DNA of 64,000 nucleotides, from positions 3,897,200 to 3,961,199 of the forward strand of contig OX639973.1 of the NCBI GenBank assembly GCA_951828385.1. The letters run 5' to 3'. The notes beneath the pieces were generated by a model. That model was not told where the DNA came from. It saw only the letters and a program-made list of their open reading frames with translations, and made no database searches. Made by a program: the position numbers and the translations under genes. How positions within the stretch are numbered: position 1 is the first letter of the stretch; each line of letters begins with the position of its first letter. Below, one piece after another: positions 41,457-49,813 of the stretch. This stretch comes from an uncultured Poribacteria bacterium. Its GTDB lineage: Bacteria > Poribacteria > WGA-4E > WGA-3G.

Positions 41457-41987
41457 ATGAGTAAAATGTTGAAAACCCACCGGAACACCATCGGAAACTT
41501 AATGATCGCCTTGCTGTTTGTAGGTGGCTGTATTTTCTTACTGACAGGGAGTTGGGATGCCTCGGAGACCGAAGCTGCGACAGGATGCTGTGGTGGTGGC
41601 GGCGAGGCAACTTTAGTCGCTGAAACGACAGGTGGCTGTTGTGGAGGTGAAAATCCACCTATTGAAACTGTCACGGGTGACGAAGTGGATGCCTGGCTTG
41701 TACAGAAAGGTAGGGGAAACTCTACCAGCAACTATACTTGTAATAGCGATGCCTGTAAGGGGTTTGGTGATACCGGAAAACAATACGCAAACTGTCCCGC
41801 ACGTGGAAGCGGGGCTACAGGGAACTGTACAGGTTGTTCTAAGGTATCAACATATTGTGACAGCGGATGTAATCATTCCCACGAGAAGTGTAGACGAAAA
41901 GGGTGTCTTCATGCTCCGCAGAGGGGAGGCTGTTCCAAGGCCGATGGGGCTGGACCGCCTTGTGTCTCCATATGTAAGGGTAATTAA
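41457..41987 (+). CDS. Secreted cysteine-rich protein with N-glycosylation sequons
   Basis: 176 residues from ATG 41457, which follows GGAAAGGAAAG. The earlier ATG at 41439 lacks such a site. An N-terminal hydrophobic segment (LMIALLFVGGCIFLLTG) is a signal peptide or anchor. The rest has 16 Cys, including two CCGG motifs (GCCGGGG, GGCCGGE) and a dense C-terminal series (CNSDAC, NCTGC, YCDSGC, KGCLH). Four N-X-S/T sequons occur: NST, NYT, NCT and NHS. No family recognised. It could be a disulfide-stabilised surface or secreted protein. An STT3-type glycosyltransferase is encoded about 4 kb downstream on the same strand. Confidence 0.75.
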   Translation: MSKMLKTHRNTIGNLMIALLFVGGCIFLLTGSWDASETEAATGCCGGGGEATLVAETTGGCCGGENPPIETVTGDEVDAWLVQKGRGNSTSNYTCNSDACKGFGDTGKQYANCPARGSGATGNCTGCSKVSTYCDSGCNHSHEKCRRKGCLHAPQRGGCSKADGAGPPCVSICKGN

Positions 41988-41995
41988 TTAATATT

Positions 41996-42022
41996 GTTGG
42001 GTTTCGCTACGCTCTACCCAAC
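41996..42022. repeat. Hairpin repeat GTTGGGT...ACCCAAC
   Basis: GTTGGGT, a 13-nt loop (TTCGCTACGCTCT), ACCCAAC. It lacks a T-tract, so it is a dispersed-type hairpin rather than a clear terminator. Confidence 0.6.
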
Positions 42023-42133
42023 CGACATCTAAATTTGGATATTATTATCGAACTCACGTTATACCTACTTCTATGCTGTGTATTCACGTAGTATGTTGCA
42101 GGTAAATTTAATCAAAAGGACAAGTTGCTCATA

Positions 42134-44242
42134 ATGTTTTCTATGAATAAAAATGATTTCACTGTTTGGGAGCTACCACAGGGTGCGATTGCCCGTTTTG
42201 GACGGGGGCACTTAAATGATTTAGCAGTTTCCGCAGATGGAATGTATTTAGCAGCTGGTAGTTGTGCAGGCGTGTGGTGGTATGATCTCACCACACGCCT
42301 GCCTGTTTCGTTGTTTGAAACAGAGAGAGGCATGGTCGACCGCATTGCTCTCTGTTCAGGGCAACCCTGGCTGGCATTGAAAAACACGGACAAAAATGGG
42401 GATGAGGTTATTAAGATATGGGATACACAAAGACAAAAATGTATCGCTGTCATGGAATATCCTGTGAGGTTGCGAGAGGATCCGCCTCAAAATGGTGTAG
42501 GCAGTCTCTGTTTTTCTCCATCAGGGCAATGGCTTGCTGCAAGTCGTGATAGTAGCGTTATCGTTGACATCTATGAGTCGTTAACCGGTAGAGTACATGC
42601 ATCGCTGGAATTACCTTCTGGAGACATCGAGTTATGTAGCATAGATGACTGGCCTGGCAATGGATTCTTTTGGAACTTTAGCGGTGCTTTGGCGTTTTCA
42701 CCGGACAATCGCCTCTTTGCGTCGTCACATTTTGCTGATTTTATCAGCGTATGGGATATAACGATCGGTGAACGTATCATCCGCTTCACGGGACATCGCG
42801 AAGGTGTCCACTCACTCAATTTTTCACCTTGTGGTCAGTTTCTTGCTGGTGGTGGTGTGAAGGGAACTGTTCAAGTCTGGGAGACTTCCACTTGGCAGCT
42901 GCAGCGAACGTATCCATCAACCGGTGACGATTGGATGGATATTTCCTATGCACCCGATGGCACTCTTCGGGGAGCAGGTATCTCTCAGGATCAAAGCAGC
43001 ATTACGCTGTGGGATATAGCACAGCAAAAGACGTTGTATACTTTTCAGGAAAAAAATTATTATGAGGCGGAAATTTATCCTATCCACTTTTCCAACGGCC
43101 GACATCTCGCCTTACAAAGCGATTTTGAAGTCCAAGTCAAGACAGTGGGACGGACAGAGCCCCTCGCGATCCTACCGTGGGAACGTGGCGATCTGCATTC
43201 GCTGGTATTCTCACCTGATGGACAAACACTCTGTGCGGGGTACCGGCAATTTGGCGGTGTCGTGCTCTGGAATGTTGCAACCCATCGTCCGCAACGTGTC
43301 GTTACAGAGCCGCGTTGTCATACCATTGCCGTTTATTCGGATACAGCAACTGGAAAATTTTATGCCACTGGGTATCCGCCCGGAGAATCTCTGTATTATG
43401 GCAACACCTTGAATCTGTGGGAAATTGGACAAAATGAACCGATAGCCGAACTCACAGTCCCTGGAGAACCGCCCGATCGACGAGATGGGATGGCATACGC
43501 ACCCGCCACGCAACTACTTGCGTGTGGGAACGGAACGGAAAAGGATAGTGAGAGCTCAGATGAAAATGACCATGAAAACGGTGCTGTGTATATATGGGAT
43601 GTCGCACGCGGACAGATGCGACACATCTTCAGAGGTAAACATACAAATCGAATCAACTACATGAGATTTAGTCCGGATGGCACACGCCTGCTCAGCAAAT
43701 GTACTGACTGGACAAATCGGGTGTGGGACGTGATGTGTGGTGAAGAGATTGGTGAGTTTCCAAAAGTTTTTGTGATGCCTCACGGCTATTTTGATGCTGC
43801 GTATATTAAATCACTTGGAGAGGACTTAAGAGCACTAACTCATTTTGTTCCTCTCGTTTTTTCTCCTTGTGGAAATCTAATTGCGGGAGTTTCCGGGGCT
43901 AGTATACTTGTGTGGGATATTGAGCAGTGTGAAGCACGTATTATAATGCACACACCCCTCACAGTACCAGATGGAGAGTATCCTTTGGTGGATCCGATAG
44001 TACTTTCACCTTGCGGTCGGTATATAGCTTTCGGTGAAAATTGGCAATCGGGCTTAGAGAAAGTTCCTGTTCAGTTATGGGACATTAGCACCGGTGAAAA
44101 CGTTGCTACTTTTCTGGGACATCCGACAGATATTCAATGTCTTGCGTTTTCACCAGATAGCACTATCTTGGCAAGTGGCAGTTATGATGACACTATCCTG
44201 TTATGGGATTTGAAACCTTATCTACAAAATGAATCCGCGTGA
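42134..44242 (+). CDS. Cytoplasmic WD40 protein, 14 divergent blades
   Basis: About 702 residues from ATG 42134. An in-frame TTG at 42125 is only four bases from AAAGGA and could be the real start. No signal peptide. About 14 WD40-like blades can be traced, consistent with two propellers, starting near LNDLAVSADG and ending DDTILLWDLKP. Blades are much more divergent than in the 35535-37514 protein, and several carry the variant FSPCGxxxA. It has no dockerin. A scaffold or sensor role is inferred; its place between the Cys-rich protein and the outer-membrane/STT3 genes may be coincidental. Confidence 0.85.
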   Translation: MFSMNKNDFTVWELPQGAIARFGRGHLNDLAVSADGMYLAAGSCAGVWWYDLTTRLPVSLFETERGMVDRIALCSGQPWLALKNTDKNGDEVIKIWDTQRQKCIAVMEYPVRLREDPPQNGVGSLCFSPSGQWLAASRDSSVIVDIYESLTGRVHASLELPSGDIELCSIDDWPGNGFFWNFSGALAFSPDNRLFASSHFADFISVWDITIGERIIRFTGHREGVHSLNFSPCGQFLAGGGVKGTVQVWETSTWQLQRTYPSTGDDWMDISYAPDGTLRGAGISQDQSSITLWDIAQQKTLYTFQEKNYYEAEIYPIHFSNGRHLALQSDFEVQVKTVGRTEPLAILPWERGDLHSLVFSPDGQTLCAGYRQFGGVVLWNVATHRPQRVVTEPRCHTIAVYSDTATGKFYATGYPPGESLYYGNTLNLWEIGQNEPIAELTVPGEPPDRRDGMAYAPATQLLACGNGTEKDSESSDENDHENGAVYIWDVARGQMRHIFRGKHTNRINYMRFSPDGTRLLSKCTDWTNRVWDVMCGEEIGEFPKVFVMPHGYFDAAYIKSLGEDLRALTHFVPLVFSPCGNLIAGVSGASILVWDIEQCEARIIMHTPLTVPDGEYPLVDPIVLSPCGRYIAFGENWQSGLEKVPVQLWDISTGENVATFLGHPTDIQCLAFSPDSTILASGSYDDTILLWDLKPYLQNESA

Positions 44243-44259
44243 GGTGATCGCTGCAGGTA

Positions 44260-44370
44260 TTGCACATCTTTCGATTGAATTTCAGATGCCACTCTATCAA
44301 AACCCCACTGGTACACAACTGAAAACGACATGGAGACTCATCCTCGGTTGGCAGTACGCTTTCCATTTGT
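44260..44370 (+). pseudogene. Relic C-terminus of Met/His-rich outer-membrane protein
   Basis: The frame reads LSIEFQMPLYQNPTGTQLKT then TWRLILGWQYAFHL and a stop. It is close to the last 35 residues of the intact protein at 45172-46200 (VEFTLPIYQNLTGTQLKN). No start or upstream part remains. Confidence 0.7.
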
Positions 44371-44379
44371 AGGGACATA

Positions 44380-44858
44380 ATGAAGTATTTAGAAAAATTA
44401 ATACCGCTTTGGAAACCCCTACGCGGTTTCCTTCCGTGGGTACTCTTGAGCACTATTTTTCTCGTTGCCTTCTGGATTCGGATTCAAGGTGTTCAGAATA
44501 TTCCTGAGGGTCAATTTACCGGAAACGATCCGTATATCCACTATTGGCAAGCACAAATCGTGTCTGAACAGGGCATCCTACACCGGCGCGGGATATGCAC
44601 CGCTGGCGCCCGCTGGGTAGAGACTATGAACAAAGTATGATTGCGCATGCTTACGGGGTCGCTTACACGCACAAAGTAATAACAGTTCTCTTTTGTAATG
44701 TATCTCTCTATCAGGTTTCACTGCTTTCACCTGCTATCTGTTTTGTGTTAGGATTAGGTGTGCTTTGCTTCTTCCTTTATCGGACCTTTGGATTACTTTT
44801 TCAAGCGTTGGTGGTATATTTTGCGCGGGTTTTACCACGAAACTCCATGCAGCAGTGA
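44380..44858 (+). pseudogene. Frameshifted, truncated STT3-like gene copy
   Basis: The first frame reads FWIRIQGVQNIPEGQFTGND and PYIHYWQAQIVSEQGILH, matching the N-terminus of the intact STT3-like protein (46207-48609). A frame change near 44595 then gives AHAYGVAYTHKVITVLF and FVLGLGVLCFFLYRTFG. The sequence breaks off just before the next transposase fragment. It is a decayed duplicate that retains the DPY motif typical of STT3 enzymes. Confidence 0.8.
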
Positions 44859-44865
44859 GCAGTGA

Positions 44866-45141
44866 CTTCCTGCCGTTGCTGCCTACGACTCAGATGCGTT
44901 TCGTTCGGAAATAGTTGCCCAAGGTGCTGAGGCTGTCATCCGCCCTCGCAAGAACCGTGTTGAAGAGCGTCCTTATGACAAAGTGTTGTATAAACTTCGC
45001 AATGTGATAGAACGTTTTTTCCATCGGTTGAAACAGTATCGCCGGGTAGCAACGCGTTATGATAAATACACTGTGCGATACCTTGGATTCGTCTATCTCG
45101 CAGCTATACTTATTACTGCTAAAAAGTGTAAAACCACCTAA
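44866..45141 (+). pseudogene. IS5-family DDE transposase, C-terminal fragment
   Basis: The frame reads AAYDSDAFRSEIVAQGAEAV, IRPRKNRVEERPYDKVLYKL, then the DDE-family block RNVIERFFHRLKQYRRVATR and a C-terminal YLAAILITAKKCKTT. This is the standard C-terminus of IS5/IS1031-like transposases, with E in the NVIERFF motif. The N-terminal two thirds and the element ends are missing. Confidence 0.85.
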
Positions 45142-45171
45142 CAAATGATAATCATTCATAAGGAGAAATGA

Positions 45172-46200
45172 TTGAAACCATCCATAATGCTCTTAACTAT
45201 CTTTCTACCGATTTTCGTTTTTAACTTCGTTCACGCGGATGCCCCAAGTTCTCGCCCCGACAGCCACGCGCCTATCGGTGTCATGGGTGAACATGGACAT
45301 AAAACTCGTGAAGTGATGCTATCCTACAGATTCATGGCAATGGATATGCAGGGACTACAATCCGGTACTACAGCACTTGAGGCTGCTGACGTGCTCAAAG
45401 ACTTTATGACGGTGCCGACGCAGATGGACATGAAAATGCATAGTCTCGGTGCTATGTTCGCACCACACGGCAAAATCACGCTCATGGTAATGGCAAACTA
45501 TCAGCAACGCCACATGGAGATGGAAGGTTCACACGACCACGCAACAGGGCATCACGCGCATCCCGTGGGCACGCACGAAATGACAAGTTCAGGACTTGGC
45601 GATGTCAAATTAGAGTCTCTCCTCACATTGTGGAAAACAGACCACCTCAATTTCATTGGAAACATCGGTATGTCATTGCCGACGGGTTCTATTGAACAGA
45701 CCGGGATGGATAGAAACATCTTACCCTATCCGATGCAACTTGGGAGTGGTTCCGTTGAAGGACGATCAGGCATAACGTTTTTCGGGTATTATGGAAACTG
45801 GTCTTATGGCAGTCAATTACGCGGAACGTTTCCGCTGCATACCAATAGCAATAAATACCAACACGGGAATTCTGTTAACGCTACTGCATGGGGCGCGCGA
45901 AAACTCAGCGATTGGCTCAGTTTCGGAGGGCGGCTTCTGTTATCACATAGCGGACAGATCACCGGTAGCCATCCCGATTTAAATACAAACATGAGTCCGA
46001 GCCACCGACCTGATTTTCGTGGCGGCACTCGGCTTGACGTTGCTATTTCAAGCAACCTGATGGGGCCAGCAGGAAAACCGTTGGCAGGACAGCGGATTGC
46101 AGTTGAGTTCACTCTGCCTATTTATCAGAATCTTACAGGAACACAACTCAAAAATAGATGGAGGCTCACCCTCGGTTGGCAATATGCCTTCCGTTTGTAA
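45172..46200 (+). CDS. Outer-membrane beta-barrel/transporter-like protein, Met- and His-rich
   Basis: 342 residues from TTG 45172, which is six bases after AAGGAG. The ATG at 45168 is in another frame and soon stops. A signal peptide ends near NFVHADA. The mature part is beta-strand rich with Met/His clusters (HAPIGVMGEHGHK, MAMDMQG, HMEMEGSHDHATGHHAHPVG), and ends in an aromatic residue pattern (WRLTLGWQYAFRL) typical of outer-membrane barrels. Family members are often linked with copper or other metal handling. It is 6 bp from the STT3 gene, so the two are likely translated together. Confidence 0.8.
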   Translation: MKPSIMLLTIFLPIFVFNFVHADAPSSRPDSHAPIGVMGEHGHKTREVMLSYRFMAMDMQGLQSGTTALEAADVLKDFMTVPTQMDMKMHSLGAMFAPHGKITLMVMANYQQRHMEMEGSHDHATGHHAHPVGTHEMTSSGLGDVKLESLLTLWKTDHLNFIGNIGMSLPTGSIEQTGMDRNILPYPMQLGSGSVEGRSGITFFGYYGNWSYGSQLRGTFPLHTNSNKYQHGNSVNATAWGARKLSDWLSFGGRLLLSHSGQITGSHPDLNTNMSPSHRPDFRGGTRLDVAISSNLMGPAGKPLAGQRIAVEFTLPIYQNLTGTQLKNRWRLTLGWQYAFRL

Positions 46201-46206
46201 TACACT

Positions 46207-48609
46207 ATGAAGTTCTATCAAAAAATTCTTCTCTGTGCGATTCTGCTACTTGCCTGCTGGATCCGCGTCCAAGGTGTCGGAAGATTACCTGACAATCAGT
46301 TTACGTCTAATGATGCCTATCTCTACGCCCTACAAGCACAAGAGATCGCTGAGCAAAATGTTCTTCCAGCACGCGATATGCGCCGTTGGTTGCCGGAAGG
46401 TAGAGAAAATGGACAACGTTTGTATCTCTATGCTTATGGTATTGCTTATATCCATAAGTCAATCGGGTGGATCTTTCCAAAACTGACACTGTACCATATT
46501 CAAATTTATCTTCCTATTATCTGTTTCATTGTCGGGCTCGGTGTGCTTTGTCTATTTCTTGCTCGTGTCTTTGGATTCTACTTCGCAGCTACTGTTATCC
46601 TATTACTTGCAACTTTACCGGGGAGCATTGAGCGTAGTGCAGCGGGTTTCGGCGACAGAGACGCGTGGTGCTGGATGTTCGGTATTCTTGCAGTGATCAG
46701 TTACCTTTGGAAAGAGCGTATGGAGCTGGGATGGCAGAGATGGATAACAACCGCGCTCTGCGGTGTCATTGTCTTTCTTGGTGGAATGAGTTGGGAGGGA
46801 TTTGGATTCTTCCTCATCATTATAATTGCCTTAGAACTTTGGAAATTTTGCACCACAGACACAGAAGATCGTCTCATAGAGTATGTCCTCTGGACACTTA
46901 TGTTTGTTCCCTGGCTCTATTTTATAAGCCCCGCTTACCGAAGCGGATACAGCTCTAATACCCATCTTGCTGCGATTATGCTCTTTCCACCGTTGGTAGT
47001 CCTTATATTGCGTGGCACAAGATATCTGCTACTGACCTACGTAGAACACTTACGCCGCTATGCACGAAAGCTGGCATGGGGGTTAACATTGCTTGGCATT
47101 ACAGCAGGGATCGCTTATATCGTTACACAAGCTAGCACTTTTGAAGAAACAGCATATCCGTTTCATGAGAACCAATTCATAAAGACCATCGGGGAATTAG
47201 CCGACCCAGATTTCGGATATTGGTGGAGCCGACACGGTACAATTTTTGTTTTCGGCAGTGTCGGGTTAATAGCAGCGAGTCTCCATTCATGGAAATTGAA
47301 AGGCATTCCGATGGCGGTCTCGCTGTCCCTGTTTGCTGCAACAACGTTCTTTCGGGATCATCTCAACGGATGGGTTGGAGAAGGCATCTGTAATATCCTT
47401 TTCTTTGTTTCGTTAGTTCTAACCGTCTTATCTTTTGGCATTGCAAGCTTCCGAAAAGAAAAATCAAAAAATGAACTTGTTGTACTCGCGACGCTTGGAT
47501 GGTTTTTCTTATGGGTAGGACTATCACGAGGTGCTGTACGCAGTGATTTCCTTGTTGGTATGCCGCTCGCCTATGGTACCGCCTGGCTTCTCTGGCTTTT
47601 TCCCGCGCACCTCATACAAAAACTCAAAGACACGGGGATTATTTACCAACAGATCCGAGAGAAACACGTAACAACAACGCTTGCTACTATCGTTTTAATA
47701 CTTGTACTCTTCTGGACACCCCTCGGTGGACATGCCCACAGGTCCATTTACGCCGCCGCGCGCATGCGCGCTCCAGTTCCAGGGCAAAACAGTCGCGCAG
47801 AAGCTTATAAATGGATGAAGGATACGCTGCCACAAGAATCTATTGTAGCCGCACATTGGAATTTTGGCATACAACTGAATGTCCTCGGCAATGTAGGCAC
47901 AATCATTGATCCCGACCAGTTCATCAAACGGATATATCTTTTTTACCGACATGTTCTCTGTGCACAAGATGGGCAAGAGGTGCTCTCCTTTTTAAAAACA
48001 TATCAAGTTACGCATCTGATGTTGACAGAGCAGGATGTTATAACAAGATCCAGAACGTATTCATCTATAGGCAGTGATGAAAACGGTGACAAGCAGTTCA
48101 GCCTCTATAGACTGACGCGAACAGAAACACCTATCGGAACACCGTACCGAATGCAATCACGTGACGAAGAATGTCTGTTATCTTTTATTGATATTGCCCG
48201 CGCTTCACCTGAAACATTAACCATCACGGCACAATTTAAAAACGAGAACAACACAGAAACTGAGGATAAAACTGACCCTGACGTAAAGGTTCAAAGGACC
48301 GTTAGCAATCCCATTTCTCAAATTTCAGTGGATATTGAAAACGGAGGAGTCGTTTTATACTTTGACTCCGAAACCAAACTGCAAAGGGCTTATTACATTC
48401 CACCTATCGGTTGGAATAGTCTCGCCATCAAGTTATTCTTGCGAGGTGAACACAGTGAAGCTTTTGTTCCTGTGTATCCAACAAACGAAAATGCTGATAT
48501 AGACGTTAAAGTTTGGGAAATTCACTATCCTCCCAATATAGAGACGAATGAGAAATATCGTACAACAAAGTGGGAAGAGACCAAAACGAATAACGCAGAT
48601 AAAAAATAG
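46207..48609 (+). CDS. STT3/AglB/PglB-type oligosaccharyltransferase-like membrane protein
   Basis: 800 residues, multi-spanning over the first 500 or so, then a soluble C-terminal domain. Matching features are the first-loop acidic motif SNDAYLYALQAQEI (DPY-like), the GDRDAW acidic motif near residue 155, and the C-domain block AYKWMKDTLP...VAAHWNFGIQLNVLGN. That last block corresponds to the WWDYG region of STT3 enzymes, although here it reads HWNFG rather than WWDYG. These enzymes move a lipid-linked glycan to Asn in N-X-S/T. The altered WWDYG block leaves activity unsure. The gene follows the outer-membrane protein and precedes a GT2. Confidence 0.7.
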   Translation: MKFYQKILLCAILLLACWIRVQGVGRLPDNQFTSNDAYLYALQAQEIAEQNVLPARDMRRWLPEGRENGQRLYLYAYGIAYIHKSIGWIFPKLTLYHIQIYLPIICFIVGLGVLCLFLARVFGFYFAATVILLLATLPGSIERSAAGFGDRDAWCWMFGILAVISYLWKERMELGWQRWITTALCGVIVFLGGMSWEGFGFFLIIIIALELWKFCTTDTEDRLIEYVLWTLMFVPWLYFISPAYRSGYSSNTHLAAIMLFPPLVVLILRGTRYLLLTYVEHLRRYARKLAWGLTLLGITAGIAYIVTQASTFEETAYPFHENQFIKTIGELADPDFGYWWSRHGTIFVFGSVGLIAASLHSWKLKGIPMAVSLSLFAATTFFRDHLNGWVGEGICNILFFVSLVLTVLSFGIASFRKEKSKNELVVLATLGWFFLWVGLSRGAVRSDFLVGMPLAYGTAWLLWLFPAHLIQKLKDTGIIYQQIREKHVTTTLATIVLILVLFWTPLGGHAHRSIYAAARMRAPVPGQNSRAEAYKWMKDTLPQESIVAAHWNFGIQLNVLGNVGTIIDPDQFIKRIYLFYRHVLCAQDGQEVLSFLKTYQVTHLMLTEQDVITRSRTYSSIGSDENGDKQFSLYRLTRTETPIGTPYRMQSRDEECLLSFIDIARASPETLTITAQFKNENNTETEDKTDPDVKVQRTVSNPISQISVDIENGGVVLYFDSETKLQRAYYIPPIGWNSLAIKLFLRGEHSEAFVPVYPTNENADIDVKVWEIHYPPNIETNEKYRTTKWEETKTNNADKK

Positions 48610-48612
48610 AAC

Positions 48613-48732
48613 AGGACTTACGCAATTTTGACTGCAGCCTGTTCTGTTAGATGAGATTTCTCGGAAAACATAGCGTTCTGGTGGCACAAACTGGGAAGTT
48701 TGTGCTACAAAAGAGCAGCATGCGTAAGTCCT
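48613..48732. mobile_element. 120-bp MITE family B
   Basis: Terminal inverted repeats AGGACTTACGC (48613-48623) and GCGTAAGTCCT (48722-48732). It contains a GTGGCACAAACT...AAGTTTGTGCTAC palindrome (48681-48708). The left 95 bp match 10887-10981, next to the RAYT region. Confidence 0.75.
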
Positions 48733-48806
48733 ATAGAATATGCTCGGTATCCCAACAGAAAAAAGACCGATTAGGATGGACTCCAAAAGTCCATAGCGTG
48801 ATTGAT

Positions 48807-49748
48807 ATGACAATAGTCAGTATCATCCTTCCCACCAAAAATGTGGAAAATAATATTGGCGACTTACTTCGCAGCGTCTATCGTCAAGATTTTTCGGGTG
48901 AGATCGAAACTATCATTTTAGATTCCTCTGACGACAAAACGCCCGAAATCGCAAAAGGCTTTCCTGTCAAGTTTATCCATGTTGAAGAAGATGATTATAA
49001 TTATGGGGGTACGCGAAACTACGGCGCGTCTCTGTCAAAAGGCGATTACCTGATCTTCTTGTCGGCGGACGTTGTTATAAAAGACACCCAGTGGCTCACA
49101 AAGCTGTTAATGCCATTTAAAGATTCTGTGGTAGCCGGTGTATTTGGTAGGCAGCATCCGAAAAAAGACGCGAGTCCCATGGAAGAATTCTTTATCCAAT
49201 ACTTTTATCCAAGAAAAAATAATATACGAGAAATGGATGATCAAGGCAAGGTTCAACTGACAAATCTTATGCTTTTCTCCAATACAAATTCTGCAATACG
49301 AAAGGATATTTGGGAAAAAATGAAAATACCAGAGATGTTGATGTGTGAAGATCATGAATGGGCAAAAAGGGTGTTGTTCGCCGGTTATAAAATTGCCTAT
49401 GCAAGTGAGTCTGTGGTGTATCATTCCCATAATTATTCTTTAAAACAGGTATTCCATCGGTTCTTTGATACGGGTGCGACGTTACCTTATGTATATCGGC
49501 ATGAAAAGGTAGAATATCCGAAAGGGAAGTTCGTTTCTGAAGGCTTGAAATATCTCAAAGCTGAATGTCAATACATAGTGAGTCACGGCAAGATGAAACA
49601 TCTTCCTTACGCAATGTTTTATGAGTTTATGAGGTTCCTGGGCTATTTTTTAGGTAGTAATCACAAGTACATGCCGCTTTGGTTAAAAGTCAGGTTCTGC
49701 AATAAGAAGAATCATTGGAAAAAGTACAATGATATTATTGTAGATTGA
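48807..49748 (+). CDS. GT2-family glycosyltransferase
   Basis: About 314 residues from ATG 48807; the longer frame to 48651 runs through MITE B and is not trusted. It opens MTIVSIILPTKNVENNIGDL, a GT-A nucleotide-sugar fold, with the diphosphate/metal region DYLIFLSADVV (DxD-like). An acidic catalytic candidate lies in MCEDHEWAKR. The C-terminal part (RFFDTGATLPYVYRH) resembles rhamnosyl/mannosyl-type transferases. It probably adds a sugar to a lipid-linked or surface glycan and adjoins the STT3-like gene, suggesting a common glycan. Confidence 0.88.
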   Translation: MTIVSIILPTKNVENNIGDLLRSVYRQDFSGEIETIILDSSDDKTPEIAKGFPVKFIHVEEDDYNYGGTRNYGASLSKGDYLIFLSADVVIKDTQWLTKLLMPFKDSVVAGVFGRQHPKKDASPMEEFFIQYFYPRKNNIREMDDQGKVQLTNLMLFSNTNSAIRKDIWEKMKIPEMLMCEDHEWAKRVLFAGYKIAYASESVVYHSHNYSLKQVFHRFFDTGATLPYVYRHEKVEYPKGKFVSEGLKYLKAECQYIVSHGKMKHLPYAMFYEFMRFLGYFLGSNHKYMPLWLKVRFCNKKNHWKKYNDIIVD

Positions 49749-49813
49749 GGGTGGCTCTTGATGGACACCTCCTGCTTCAGGTTTCACGTTCGCTTTTCCA
49801 ATCGTAAAGGAAA

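Noticed and set aside
48651-48806. N-terminal extension of the GT2 frame
   Set aside because: It is encoded by MITE B and a REP palindrome (GKHSVLVAQTGKFVLQ); the GT2 fold begins at the ATG at 48807.
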